Positions 34,989 to 43,914 of a stretch of DNA of 64,000 nt are shown piece by piece. The notes under the pieces were generated by a model that was not told the DNA's origin, ran no database searches, and worked only from the letters and a program-made list of their open reading frames with translations. Source of the stretch: Paenibacillus_L residui (lineage in GTDB: Bacteria > Bacillota > Bacilli > Paenibacillales > NBRC-103111); the NCBI RefSeq assembly GCF_042677205.1, contig NZ_JBHTIU010000003.1, forward strand, positions 62,001 to 126,000. The letters run 5' to 3'. Position 1 is the first letter of the stretch. Each line of letters opens with the position of its first letter. The position numbers were made by a program, and so were the translations under genes.

Positions 34989-35084
34989 AACATAAGAAAG
35001 AATAAGTTTCACCGTAATCCTGTTCCTATATTTCATCGCGGTATACACGCCTGTCCAAAGGACGGCCATTGCCGTTTATCCTTG
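34989..35084 (+). repeat. Intergenic element, copy 2
   Basis: Second copy of the element at 12261-12354, same orientation: ATAAGAAAGAATAAGTTTC, TTTCATCGCG, hairpin GTCCAAAGGAC, CGGCCATTGCCG, end GTTTATCCTTG. Its right end runs into mtnB: bases 35076-35084 are the stop codon and last codons of that gene. Confidence 0.8.
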
Positions 35085-35729
35085 CTTGTTCAACAGCTTC
35101 CACCGATAAACATATTCGAAGAGAAACTCGAAGGCTTCCAAATGACGCTTCGCTTCGAAAACGTTGGCTCCCCAGGCATAGATGCCGTGCTTGCGCAGGA
35201 CAATGCCGGGAACCCGGGGGACAATCGCCTCGCTGACCAGCTCGGCAATGCGGGGGATATCCGCATAATTAGGAAGGATAGGAATGCGGATCGCGGCGTC
35301 CTCCTCCCATATATTGAACGCTTTAATCAGCTCCACTCCTTCTACGGGAATGGCTTGTTCCTCCCGGTACAGTTCCGAAACCAGGTTGTTAAAGACCGTA
35401 TGAACATGGAAAATCGCCCCGCATCCGGTAGCCCGATAAATCTCGCAATGGATAAGAGTTTCAGCCGAAGGCTTAAGCCCGGTCGTCTCCAGCGGACGCC
35501 CATGCTGATCCACGATCAGGAAATCTTCCGGGGAAGAGACCGACTTGTCCTTGCCGCTTGCCGTGACAGCAAATGCGAAGGTCTGGCGATCCTCGCTCAT
35601 GTCGCCTATCCGTACCGACAAATTGCCGCTGGTGGCGGGGAACCAGCCTCGTGCGGCGAACGTTTCCTTGACCTCCCTCAGCTCAGAGAACGCTCGCTGC
35701 TTCTGTTCCAACGTCATGCTATGTTCCAT
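35076..35729 (-). CDS. mtnB: Methylthioribulose-1-phosphate dehydratase
   Basis: Class II aldolase-fold zinc enzyme of the methionine salvage pathway. 217 residues. Motifs: PATSGNLSVRIGD, HCEIYRATGCGAIFHVHT (zinc-binding H-x-H) and VLRKHGIYAWG (third His). The stop codon and last residues (KQG) are encoded by the end of the intergenic element, so the C terminus may have been reshaped by it. One base separates it from mtnX. Confidence 0.94.
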   Translation of the reverse strand: MEHSMTLEQKQRAFSELREVKETFAARGWFPATSGNLSVRIGDMSEDRQTFAFAVTASGKDKSVSSPEDFLIVDQHGRPLETTGLKPSAETLIHCEIYRATGCGAIFHVHTVFNNLVSELYREEQAIPVEGVELIKAFNIWEEDAAIRIPILPNYADIPRIAELVSEAIVPRVPGIVLRKHGIYAWGANVFEAKRHLEAFEFLFEYVYRWKLLNKQG

Positions 35730-35730
35730 T

Positions 35731-36408
35731 TCAGTTCCCCTCTCTTAAAGCATTCAATCCATTGATGACGTCATGGAAGGTTTCAAATTTTCTATAGGCA
35801 ATTCCAAGCTTCTCACATTCCTCTGCAAGATGGGATCGGGCAAAGACGAAATCAGCTTGCTTGGAACCTTCAAAATCCGACAGGCTGTCGCCAATCAGTA
35901 TGCGGTTATACTTCTCCGGTGAATAGGAGCGGATAATAGTAGTCTTGCACATCCCGCAGCCCTTATCGCATTGCTCATCGCACGGATGAGGCCAGGTAAT
36001 CCGAATTTGTTCTCCGGAGAAATCACTGCCGTTACAGTAAATCTGTTCCGGTCTTAGTTCGAAGGGGGCCAGTGTCGGGAGCAGGAAAAAATCAATTCCC
36101 CCGCTGGTCACCAGAAAATCGAAGTCATTCTCCCTGACATACTCCAGAAGCTCCGGGAAGCCCTCCCGGATACGGATCGATTGGCGGGTAAATTGAATAA
36201 TCTCATCTTTCCGCGAGGAGGGGAGGAGGGCGAACATCGCTCCGACTCCCTCCTGCAGGGGGATCTCTTTATCAACGATCCGGCGAAGAATGTCTTCCCA
36301 GCCGGAAGGCTGAAAATGCTTCATGATGTCCATGATGTTATCTGTAACGGTAATGGTCCCGTCGAAATCGCAGAATATGATATTTTGCTTGTTTGCATCA
36401 AGCTTCAT
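35731..36408 (-). CDS. mtnX: 2-hydroxy-3-keto-5-methylthiopentenyl-1-phosphate phosphatase
   Basis: HAD-superfamily phosphatase following MtnW in methionine salvage. 225 residues. Motif I is IFCDFDGTITVTDN with the nucleophilic Asp; motif II is LVTSGGIDFF; motif III/IV is IGDSLSDFEGSKQAD. It starts inside the mtnW stop (four-base overlap). Confidence 0.93.
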   Translation of the reverse strand: MKLDANKQNIIFCDFDGTITVTDNIMDIMKHFQPSGWEDILRRIVDKEIPLQEGVGAMFALLPSSRKDEIIQFTRQSIRIREGFPELLEYVRENDFDFLVTSGGIDFFLLPTLAPFELRPEQIYCNGSDFSGEQIRITWPHPCDEQCDKGCGMCKTTIIRSYSPEKYNRILIGDSLSDFEGSKQADFVFARSHLAEECEKLGIAYRKFETFHDVINGLNALREGN

Positions 36409-37673
36409 TCTCTAACCCCCCATGCCTCGATGGCCGCGTGCAGCTCCTCATGTTCAGACGCATAGTCTCTCAGGGGTACGCCGCTTAACGCCGCCTGAAT
36501 CGCTTGCCTGAATGCGCGGCCTCCCGCTTCGGTTCCCATCGGATGGCCGTGAACGCCTCCGCCCGCATTAACAACGACCTCTTGTCCGAAATCGCGGAGG
36601 ATCAACGGAACCAGCCCGGGGTGAATACCTGCTGAAGGCACCGGGAAGCTCTTGGCTAGAGTCAGTCTTCCGGCGTGCGGTTCCCCGTCATTTCCGGACG
36701 AATGCAGATAGTCCCGGGGCTGGTCCGTTAATAAAGCGTGACGAATAGCCATGTTTTCTTCCTTGGGCATCACGACCGAACCATAAGGCGAAGGGAACAG
36801 CACCAGATCCGCACCGGCCAGCCGCATCAGCTTGCCGAGCAGTACGGAAGCGGAAATGCCGTGATAGGGTGATGGATAATAGGCGCCCGCCAACGCAGGG
36901 TGTGCCGCGATCGGGACGGTAATGTCTGGATGCGCGCTCAGTTCGCGAAGCGTATCGAACCCATAGGAGAGCACGTTGAATAAGAGAGCATTAGCTCCAA
37001 GAGAAACCGCCTTAACGGCTTGCTCTGCGAGCTTGGATGTCGGCCCCGTCAGGTTAACGGCATAGAGCAGCTTCTGCCCGGTCGTTTCCTCTGCCTGCTT
37101 GGCCGCCTCCATACATACCTTGACCCGTTTCTCCAGTGGGGTGAGCGGATTCTCGAATAAAATTTCATCATCCTTAATCAAATCCACACCGCCGAGAGCT
37201 TGTTTGTAGAATTGCTCGCGCAAGGCAGGCAAATCGTGGCCGATGACGGACTTGAAGATGCTCATCAGCAGAGGACGATCATGGACGCCCAGCAGGGAGC
37301 GCACACCTTCCATGCCGAATTTGGGACCGGAAAAGGCACTCAGGAAGGGGTCGGAAAAATGCAAATCCATCAGTTTGATGCGGCCGTCCATAGAGAGCTT
37401 TCCGAATACAGTCACAAGGAGAGCCGGAATGTCCCGGCTGAAATTGACGTCCGGATAAGCTATCCGGATGTCCGCGTAACGTTCACCAAGCTCATTACGG
37501 CTTTCGGCGACATCGACCACTTGGCCGAGATAGGGCTGCATGCTTGCTTTTTTCGCCTCGGGCAGATCCGTCCAGCTTCCGACAGTCAGGCCGACGGCAA
37601 TGCCGGCAGCCTTCTTGCCGAAATCGGCATTTTCATCATAGCAGCGATAGGTTGCCGTACAATAGGAGTTCAT
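36405..37673 (-). CDS. mtnW: 2,3-diketo-5-methylthiopentyl-1-phosphate enolase (RuBisCO-like)
   Basis: Form IV RuBisCO-like protein acting as enolase in methionine salvage. 422 residues. Visible are the GGVDLIKDDE segment carrying the lysine that is carbamylated in this superfamily, FSGPKFGMEG, HPALAGAYYPSPYHGIS and AGGGVHGHPMG. AGGTGG precedes the ATG. It follows proC after only 20 bases with no terminator or promoter in between, which ties methionine salvage to proline synthesis in one transcript. Confidence 0.94.
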   Translation of the reverse strand: MNSYCTATYRCYDENADFGKKAAGIAVGLTVGSWTDLPEAKKASMQPYLGQVVDVAESRNELGERYADIRIAYPDVNFSRDIPALLVTVFGKLSMDGRIKLMDLHFSDPFLSAFSGPKFGMEGVRSLLGVHDRPLLMSIFKSVIGHDLPALREQFYKQALGGVDLIKDDEILFENPLTPLEKRVKVCMEAAKQAEETTGQKLLYAVNLTGPTSKLAEQAVKAVSLGANALLFNVLSYGFDTLRELSAHPDITVPIAAHPALAGAYYPSPYHGISASVLLGKLMRLAGADLVLFPSPYGSVVMPKEENMAIRHALLTDQPRDYLHSSGNDGEPHAGRLTLAKSFPVPSAGIHPGLVPLILRDFGQEVVVNAGGGVHGHPMGTEAGGRAFRQAIQAALSGVPLRDYASEHEELHAAIEAWGVRE

Positions 37674-37692
37674 CGTTCCACCTGCTTTTCGT

Positions 37693-38553
37693 TCAATATT
37701 TCATCATTTCTTCGGATATCGTGCGGCCGATCTCGCCGGCTCTATCCGAAGCCCGCCGGACAGCGCTTCGGATAGCCTCTTGAAAATGATATTGATCCAA
37801 TACTTCCAGTGCGGCTTGAGTGGTGCCGTTAGGAGAGGTAACCTTCTGCCGTAAGGAGGCCGGTTCTTCTCCCGTTGCTTTAACCATTGAGGCGGCACCC
37901 AGGACGGTCTGAACCGTCAGCTTCCGGGCTTGTTCCTGATTCAACCCTCCCTGGATCCCTGCTTCCATAAGAGCTTCCATGAAGGTATAGATATAAGCCG
38001 GCCCGCTGCCTGAGACGCCGGTAACAATGTCGATCAGCGGCTCCTCGACTACGATGGTTTCCCCGGTAGCTGAGAAAAGATTTATGGCCATTTCCTGATA
38101 GACTCCGGAGGCGTTAGCGGAGAAGCAGAGTCCCGTCGCCCCCATACCGATCGTACATGATGTATTCGGCATGCAGCGGGCAATGGGAATTAGCCGGCCC
38201 AGCCGATTTTCCATCGTATCGATGGAAAGTCCGGCTATCACGGAGATGACGAGCTGCCCGGGATGCACTAATGGTGCCAGATCCTCCAGTGCCGCCCCGG
38301 CGTCCTTGGGCTTCATGGCAAGCACGATGATATCCGCTTCCGCTGTATATCTGCGAACCGCCTCTGGTCCGCTGCCGGTACGGATGCCGTACTTCTGGCA
38401 GAGGATGGTCAGTCGGTCCCGGTTGCTCGAGTTTGTCGCAATAATTCGTTCTGGATTAGAGCCGGGAAGGGAAACAAGACCGCGGATGATAGCTTCGGCC
38501 ATGGCTCCCGCTCCGATGAATAGTATAGTTTTGCCCGCAAGGGTTTGATTCAT
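37693..38553 (-). CDS. proC: Pyrroline-5-carboxylate reductase
   Basis: Last step of proline synthesis, NADPH-dependent reduction of pyrroline-5-carboxylate. 286 residues. Motifs: LFIGAGAMAEAIIRGL (Rossmann), VLAMKPKD, RCMPNTSCTIGMGAT and the signature GVSGSGPAYIYTFMEAL. GGAGG lies seven bases before the ATG. Belongs to the proI/proC group; which one cannot be told from sequence. Third gene of proB-proA-proC. Confidence 0.94.
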   Translation of the reverse strand: MNQTLAGKTILFIGAGAMAEAIIRGLVSLPGSNPERIIATNSSNRDRLTILCQKYGIRTGSGPEAVRRYTAEADIIVLAMKPKDAGAALEDLAPLVHPGQLVISVIAGLSIDTMENRLGRLIPIARCMPNTSCTIGMGATGLCFSANASGVYQEMAINLFSATGETIVVEEPLIDIVTGVSGSGPAYIYTFMEALMEAGIQGGLNQEQARKLTVQTVLGAASMVKATGEEPASLRQKVTSPNGTTQAALEVLDQYHFQEAIRSAVRRASDRAGEIGRTISEEMMKY

Positions 38554-38598
38554 GGTTTAAAACCTCCGTGCACACGAACTGGAGTGACGGGCTTGCGC

Positions 38599-39846
38599 TT
38601 ATTCTCTAATTTGCCCGTTTCCATAGATGTAGTATTTAGTAGAAGTCAGAGCAGGGAGGCCCATAGGTCCACGGGCATGCAGCTTCTGTGTGCTGATGCC
38701 GATCTCTGCGCCGAAGCCGAATTCAAAGCCATCGGTAAACCGCGTCGACGCATTCACATAAACGGCGGCGGCATCCACTTCCTGCAAGAAGCGGTCTGCG
38801 TGCTCCTTCGTTTCCGTAACAATACATTCGGAATGCATCGTTCCATATTGGCGAATATGGTCAATAGCTTCCTCCAACGACCCGACAATTTTTATATTAA
38901 GAATATAGTCGTTATATTCCGTAGCCCAATCCTGCTCTGCAGCCGGATGGATCACGGGGGCGAGCTCGACCGCGGCCGCGCAGCCGCGCAGCTCCACTCC
39001 CGCCGTAATAAATTTATCGGCCAGATCGGCCAGATGCTTCTCGGCATAAGAGCGGTGTACAATCATCGTCTCCATAGCATTGCAGACGGAAGGACGCTGG
39101 ATTTTCGCATTCATGGTAATACGCAGTGCTTTCTCGGGATCGGCCGTTTCATCCAGATAAGTGTGGCAGATTCCGGCACCCGTTTCGATGACGGGAACAG
39201 AAGCATTCTGAACGACGTTCTGAATCAGCGACCGGCCTCCCCGCGGAATGATCACGTCGAGCCAGCCGTTCAGCTTAAGCATTTCGTCGACCGATGAACG
39301 GTCGGGGCTAGCGACCAGCTGTATAGCGTCTGCAGGAACCGAAGTCGCAGCCAACGCCTCGTGCAGCACCTCGACAATTTTGCTGTTGGAGGACAGGGCA
39401 CTGGAGCCTCCGCGCAGCAAGACGGCATTGCCGGACTTCAGGCATAAGCCGGCGGCATCGACCGTTACATTCGGCCGGGCTTCATAGATGATGCCTACCA
39501 GTCCGATAGGAACCCGCTTCTTGCGGATCAGCAGTCCGTTAGGCCGTTCGAATTCTTCCATAACGTCTCCAATCGGATCGGGTAATTCAACAATCTGTCT
39601 AAGTCCTTCGGCCATTGCCTGAATTCTTTGCTCATTGAGCGCGAGCCTGTCGAGCAAGGAACTGCTAAGTCCGCTAGCGGCTCCGCGCTCCAGATCTTCC
39701 TTGTTCGCGGAAATAATGTCTTCCGATCTCTTGACCAGTGCATCTGCCATCGCCAGCAGCGCCTCGTTCTTCTGTTCCGTTGTCAGGCTTCCCAGCACAG
39801 GCTCTGTCCGTTTCGCCAGCTCTGCTTGTCGTTTAATCTCGCTCAT
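38599..39846 (-). CDS. proA: Glutamate-5-semialdehyde dehydrogenase
   Basis: Reduces gamma-glutamyl phosphate to glutamate semialdehyde. 415 residues, usual length. Motifs: FERPNGLLIRKKRVPIG, LRGGSSALSSN, IPRGGRSLIQNV and the catalytic cysteine in ETGAGICHTYLD. GGGAGG lies eight bases before the ATG. Sits 62 bases after proB in the same orientation. Confidence 0.96.
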   Translation of the reverse strand: MSEIKRQAELAKRTEPVLGSLTTEQKNEALLAMADALVKRSEDIISANKEDLERGAASGLSSSLLDRLALNEQRIQAMAEGLRQIVELPDPIGDVMEEFERPNGLLIRKKRVPIGLVGIIYEARPNVTVDAAGLCLKSGNAVLLRGGSSALSSNSKIVEVLHEALAATSVPADAIQLVASPDRSSVDEMLKLNGWLDVIIPRGGRSLIQNVVQNASVPVIETGAGICHTYLDETADPEKALRITMNAKIQRPSVCNAMETMIVHRSYAEKHLADLADKFITAGVELRGCAAAVELAPVIHPAAEQDWATEYNDYILNIKIVGSLEEAIDHIRQYGTMHSECIVTETKEHADRFLQEVDAAAVYVNASTRFTDGFEFGFGAEIGISTQKLHARGPMGLPALTSTKYYIYGNGQIRE

Positions 39847-39908
39847 AGCATTTGCCTCCCATGCATCGTTTATTATCTATTGAAAATAAAGTCACTAGTA
39901 TCCTACAT

Positions 39909-41009
39909 TCAGTCAACAGCCATCCATTCATCGCGGTGAATCACTTCAATTCTCGGCACTTCCACCCGTTTTTTCACTTCATCCGTGGACAGTCCGGCTA
40001 CCGCCTGAAGCTGCCAGGCCGCATAGTTTACGACCCCTCTGCCGATCAGCTGCTGATCCGGATTAATAACTTCAACGACATCCCCGGGGTGAAAATCACC
40101 GGATATTTTGCGAATGCCGGCAGGCAGCAGACTCTTGCCACCCTCCAGCAGCGCAGCTTCGGCGCCCCGGTCGACATATACCTTGCCCTGCGGGAAGGAG
40201 TGAAAGCCGACCCACTGCTTCTTGGCAGGCAGTGTATGCAGATGGGTGTCAAAGTAGGTGCCCTTGCCTTTGTTCTGAGCAGCGGCTAGCAAATCGCCGG
40301 GTTCGGCCACCTTGCCGACAAAGACGGGTACGCCTCCCCGCATCGCGATCCGGGCGGCTTCCACTTTGGAGCGCATTCCTCCGGTACCGACGGAGGAGCC
40401 GCTGCCGCCGGCGATCCGGTACAGCTCATCACTGATTTGCTCTACCCGGTCAATTCTGACGGCATCTGCATTCTTGCGTGGATCATCGGTATACAGACCG
40501 TCCGTATCGGTGATGATTAAAAGGCTGCTTGCTTTCACCAGATTGGCGACCAGGGCGGACAGGTTGTCGTTATCGCCAAATTTAAGTTCCTCGACAGCGA
40601 CGGTATCATTCTCGTTAATGACCGGAATTACCCCTCTGGCCAGCAGCTCCTCGACCGTCATCAACGCGTTTAATATTCTTTGCCGGTTGGAGAAGTCGGC
40701 TCGGGTGAGCAGAATCTGCGCGACGGGGATATCATTGTGGGCGAAGGCCTCTTGATAGCACTGCATGAGCAGAGCCTGTCCTACCGCTGCGGCGGCTTGC
40801 TTTTCCTTGAGCACACGAGGGCGTTTCCGGTAACCGATCGTAGTGAAGCCGGCGGCAACCGCTCCGGATGTAACCAGAAGCACCTGATAGCCATTCTGAC
40901 GCAGGGCTGACAATTCATTTGCATAGAAATGGACTTTATCGCGGTTAAGGCCGCCTTCGTCGGAAGTAAGGGAGCTGCTCCCGATTTTGACGACAATGCG
41001 TGATTGCAT
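39909..41009 (-). CDS. proB: Glutamate 5-kinase
   Basis: Phosphorylates glutamate, the feedback-regulated first step of proline synthesis. 366 residues: amino acid kinase domain (VVKIGSSSLTSDEGGL, VTSGAVAAGF, INENDTVAVEELKFGDND in part) plus a C-terminal PUA domain (about 275-350). First gene of the proB-proA-proC-mtnW-mtnX-mtnB run. Upstream is a folded leader without a T-box core. Confidence 0.95.
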   Translation of the reverse strand: MQSRIVVKIGSSSLTSDEGGLNRDKVHFYANELSALRQNGYQVLLVTSGAVAAGFTTIGYRKRPRVLKEKQAAAAVGQALLMQCYQEAFAHNDIPVAQILLTRADFSNRQRILNALMTVEELLARGVIPVINENDTVAVEELKFGDNDNLSALVANLVKASSLLIITDTDGLYTDDPRKNADAVRIDRVEQISDELYRIAGGSGSSVGTGGMRSKVEAARIAMRGGVPVFVGKVAEPGDLLAAAQNKGKGTYFDTHLHTLPAKKQWVGFHSFPQGKVYVDRGAEAALLEGGKSLLPAGIRKISGDFHPGDVVEVINPDQQLIGRGVVNYAAWQLQAVAGLSTDEVKKRVEVPRIEVIHRDEWMAVD

Positions 41010-41049
41010 ATAATCACTTCTTTCTATATAGCTAATGATTTACCCGGCA

Positions 41050-41200
41050 CCAGATACAGATTGGATAGCCGAATGACAGCTCGGGATTGACGAGGTACAG
41101 GTAAATCTGTCTCGGATTTCCCGAGGGGAATGATTTTTGAATCTATGAGGGACGGTGAGAAGACACCGCAAAAGTCCTGTCGAGCACTCAGGATATAACA
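41050..41200 (-). promoter_or_regulatory. Hairpin-rich leader upstream of proB
   Basis: Four inverted repeats in a row, given in plus-strand sequence: TCCTG/CAGGA at 41175-41193, CGGTG-AGAAGA-CACCG at 41153-41168, CTCGG-ATTTC-CCGAG at 41111-41125, and ACAGATT/AATCTGT enclosing about 40 bases at 41055-41110. On the minus strand these would fold in the proB leader. No T-box (GGGTGG..ACCGCG) or S-box core is present, so the class is unknown. Confidence 0.35.
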
Positions 41201-41227
41201 AGAGGATGATTCCTTACATTCCCATAC

Positions 41228-41327
41228 AATAAGAAACGGCTGTCGCCGTTCTTGTCCAAGGACGTACAATTTCTCGATAAATATAAGAACTGAATAAGCA
41301 TGTTAAACTTATATTTTTCTTATATTT
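41228..41327 (-). repeat. Intergenic element, copy 3 (diverged)
   Basis: Read on the minus strand it matches copies 1 and 2 in order: AATATAAGAAAAATATAAG, then GTTCTTATATTTATCG, a GTCC..GGAC hairpin, ACGGCGA..GCCGT and the end TTTCTTATTG. Inverted relative to copy 2, so the pro-mtn operon lies between inverted copies. As with copy 1, it begins directly after a terminator. Confidence 0.65.
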
Positions 41328-41351
41328 TAAAAAAAGCTCCTAACGGAGCCC
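41328..41351 (-). terminator. Terminator on minus strand
   Basis: On the minus strand GGGCTCC, loop GTTA, GGAGCTT then seven Ts. It lies about 180 bases beyond the mtnE terminator, so it may end a short separate transcript or act as a leader attenuator for proB. No gene is visible in 41352-41534. Confidence 0.6.
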
Positions 41352-41534
41352 GATAAATACCCCACAAAATGACGTAAACCTTCGCTCTTATTCCAAGTAT
41401 ATTGCGGGGAGTCCCGGAAATAAATTGAATAACCCGGTATAAGAGGTAGCTTATTATGCCAATAGGAATCTTTGAATTGCGTCATATTAACGCTGTAAAG
41501 ATATTAATGATTCCTAAAATTCCTACGTGGTAAG

Positions 41535-41565
41535 GAAAAAACTTTCGTCCGCACTGGACGAAAGT
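41535..41565 (-). terminator. Terminator of mtnE
   Basis: ACTTTCGTCC and GGACGAAAGT form a perfect 10-bp stem with loop of five; on the minus strand it is followed by six Ts. It lies about 205 bases past the mtnE stop, leaving a long untranslated tail (41566-41770) in which I see no gene. Confidence 0.85.
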
Positions 41566-41770
41566 ATGGCAGTTAGTAGGTTGTGTCAGCATTGTATAAC
41601 GGTCCATTCCAGTCATAGTACATAAGCGTTTCCGAATGGTTCTGCAGATGCCGATTCTTGCATAATGGATGCTGCTTCCTTATTTCCTAAGGATATCATT
41701 CACCCTGTCGTTTGTAAAGAAATAGCCCTTTGCCTGTTACCTGATCCGAACGTTTGTGACTAGATCCATC

Positions 41771-42958
41771 CTAGAAAATGTTCAGCCTCCCGATTCGCTC
41801 TACAGCTTCCTGGAGACGTTCCTCGGAAGTCAGCAGCCCTAGGCGAACGTAACCTTCTCCGCTCTGCCCGAAGCCGATGCCGGGGGCGACTACGACATTG
41901 GCCTCCAACAGCAGTTTATCGGCGAATTCGCTTGAACGGTACCCCTTGGGAACCGGCAGCCACGCGAAGAAGGAGCCTTGCGAAGGCTGGGCCTGCCAGC
42001 CGATTTGCTCTAGAGCCGAGAATAAAGCGTTCCTGCGGCTCTCATAGACTGCCGACAGCTCGGCGACGCACTGCTGGGGACCGGTCAGCGCTTCGGCCGC
42101 AGCCGCCTGAACGGCTCCGAAGAGGCTGACGTAATAATGGTCCTGGATCAGGTTAATAAGGCGGATGACCTCCGGATTGCCGACGGCGAAGGCCACTCTC
42201 CAGCCGGCCATGTTATAAGTTTTCGATAAAGTATAAAATTCGACACCGACTTCCTTGGCCCCTGGTGTCTGCAGGAAGCTGACCGGCTTCTCTCCGTCAA
42301 AGCCGATGGCTCCGTAAGCGAAATCGCTGGCGACTACAATCCCGTGGCGTTCGGCGAAGCGAACCGTTTCTTCATAGAAAGCCGGTGGCGCGCAAACGGC
42401 GGTCGGATTGTTGGGATAATTAATAAACATCAGCTTGGCGCGCTTCAAGTCGGCTTCCGCTAGAGCCGAATAATCCGGAAGGAAACGATTTTGCTCCAGC
42501 AGCGGCATAAATACCATTTCCCCTCCGGCCAGTGCAACCCCCGACCAATAATCGGGGTATCCCGGATCAGGGACTAGGCAGACATCCCCCGGATTAAGCA
42601 GGCATTGACTGATTTCGACCAGGCCGGTTTTCCCTCCGAAGAGAACCGCGACCTCCGTTTGCGGATCCAGCTCGACCCCGTAATCCTCGCGGAATCTCTG
42701 GGCGGCGGCTTCCTTCAGAAACAAATAACCGTCAAACGGCGGGTAACGGTGAAAAGCCGGATTGGCGGCCGCTTCCTGCATCCTGCGCACGATATGATCC
42801 GGGGTAGGGCGATCGGGATTTCCTTGGCCAAGATTGATGACATCATATCCTTCAGCAATCCGCCGATTTGCTTTCTGTACAAGACTTGCGAAAAATTGCC
42901 TAGGGAGGCTCTGCATTCGCGCGGCGGGAACTATGGGGAATTGGGCTTGTTTATTCAA
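41771..42958 (-). CDS. mtnE: Methionine salvage aminotransferase
   Basis: PLP aminotransferase converting 2-keto-4-methylthiobutyrate to methionine. 395 residues. Very close in wording to B. subtilis MtnE: LPRQFFASLVQKANRRIAEG, DVINLGQGNPDRPTP, FGGKTGLVE, LMFINYPNNPT and the PLP lysine in YTLSKTYNMAGWR. TTG start; GGAG lies 13 bases upstream, a loose spacing. Divergent from mtnU, 164 bases away. No S-box riboswitch is visible between them. Confidence 0.93.
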   Translation of the reverse strand: MNKQAQFPIVPAARMQSLPRQFFASLVQKANRRIAEGYDVINLGQGNPDRPTPDHIVRRMQEAAANPAFHRYPPFDGYLFLKEAAAQRFREDYGVELDPQTEVAVLFGGKTGLVEISQCLLNPGDVCLVPDPGYPDYWSGVALAGGEMVFMPLLEQNRFLPDYSALAEADLKRAKLMFINYPNNPTAVCAPPAFYEETVRFAERHGIVVASDFAYGAIGFDGEKPVSFLQTPGAKEVGVEFYTLSKTYNMAGWRVAFAVGNPEVIRLINLIQDHYYVSLFGAVQAAAAEALTGPQQCVAELSAVYESRRNALFSALEQIGWQAQPSQGSFFAWLPVPKGYRSSEFADKLLLEANVVVAPGIGFGQSGEGYVRLGLLTSEERLQEAVERIGRLNIF

Positions 42959-43122
42959 AATCCATTCACACTCCAGTAATTAACGTAAAATTGAACCGAT
43001 TTTAACACGATTTTTCCTATCTGTATAGTATTCTTATAGGAGATTTTGCTGTTGGCCGGATTGATGAACCGCCCGGTATCCCTTATGATAGAGAAAAAGC
43101 AGAAAGAAGTGAATAGAAAACG

Positions 43123-43914
43123 ATGTCTTCATTACATATCGCTCTTCTTCAAATGGATGTCAAAGCCGGAGAGCCCGAAGCTAATTTTGCCAAGCTCGAG
43201 CAAATGCTGCTCCAAGCGGTGCAGGCCGATCCGAAGCCGGACGTCCTGATTTGTCCGGAAATGTGGAATACCGGGTTTGACCTGGAAGAGATTCAACAGC
43301 AGGCGGACCCGGAAGGGAAACGGACCCGTGAGCTGATCTCCGGATTCTGCGCCGAGCATTCGGTCAATGTGGTGGCCGGCTCGATAGCGAATAACGTAAA
43401 CGGAGAAGTAAGGAATACATTGTACGTATTTGATCGGAACGGCAAGCTTGCGGCGGAGTATGACAAAATCCATCTATTCCGGTTAATGGACGAGGAGAAG
43501 TATCTGACCGGAGGAGAGAAGATCGGACGCTTCGAGATCGATGGGCTGCCGGCTGGAGCGGTAATTTGTTATGATATCCGATTTCCGGAATTGTCCCGGA
43601 GGTTGGCTCTGGATGGGGCCAAGATGATGTTCGTGCCGGCTCAGTGGCCGCATCCGCGATTGAATCATTGGCGTACGCTGTTGACCGCGAGAGCTATAGA
43701 GAACCAGATGGTGGTGATTTCATGCAACCGGGTCGGTCAAAGCGGAGATACCTCCTTCTTCGGGCACTCAATGGTTATCGACCCCTGGGGAGAGATCATC
43801 GTGGAGGGCGGAGAGGAAGAAACGATTCTCACTGCACAGATAGACCTTGGTGAAGTGGATCGTGTAAGAAGTAAAATTCCGGTTTTCCAGGATCGCAGAC
43901 CCCACTTATATTAG
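43123..43914 (+). CDS. mtnU: Carbon-nitrogen hydrolase, probable 2-oxoglutaramate amidase
   Basis: Nitrilase-superfamily amidase of 263 residues. The Glu-Lys-Cys triad is visible in ICPEMWNTGF (Glu), EYDKIHLF (Lys) and VICYDIRFPEL (Cys). In B. subtilis the homologue (YkrU) is in the mtn cluster and removes the alpha-keto amide by-product formed when glutamine is the amino donor for MtnE. Divergent pairing with mtnE here supports the same role. AGAAAGAAG precedes the ATG. Confidence 0.9.
   Translation: MSSLHIALLQMDVKAGEPEANFAKLEQMLLQAVQADPKPDVLICPEMWNTGFDLEEIQQQADPEGKRTRELISGFCAEHSVNVVAGSIANNVNGEVRNTLYVFDRNGKLAAEYDKIHLFRLMDEEKYLTGGEKIGRFEIDGLPAGAVICYDIRFPELSRRLALDGAKMMFVPAQWPHPRLNHWRTLLTARAIENQMVVISCNRVGQSGDTSFFGHSMVIDPWGEIIVEGGEEETILTAQIDLGEVDRVRSKIPVFQDRRPHLY

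Noticed and set aside
41024..41269. 81-residue minus-strand frame before proB
   Set aside because: It runs through the proB leader hairpins and into the 95-bp element; no ribosome site and no family features.
41010..41770. T-box or S-box riboswitch upstream of the pro-mtn operon or mtnE
   Set aside because: Neither the T-box GGGTGG..ACCGCG core nor the S-box core (GAGGGACTGGCCC-like) could be found on either strand.
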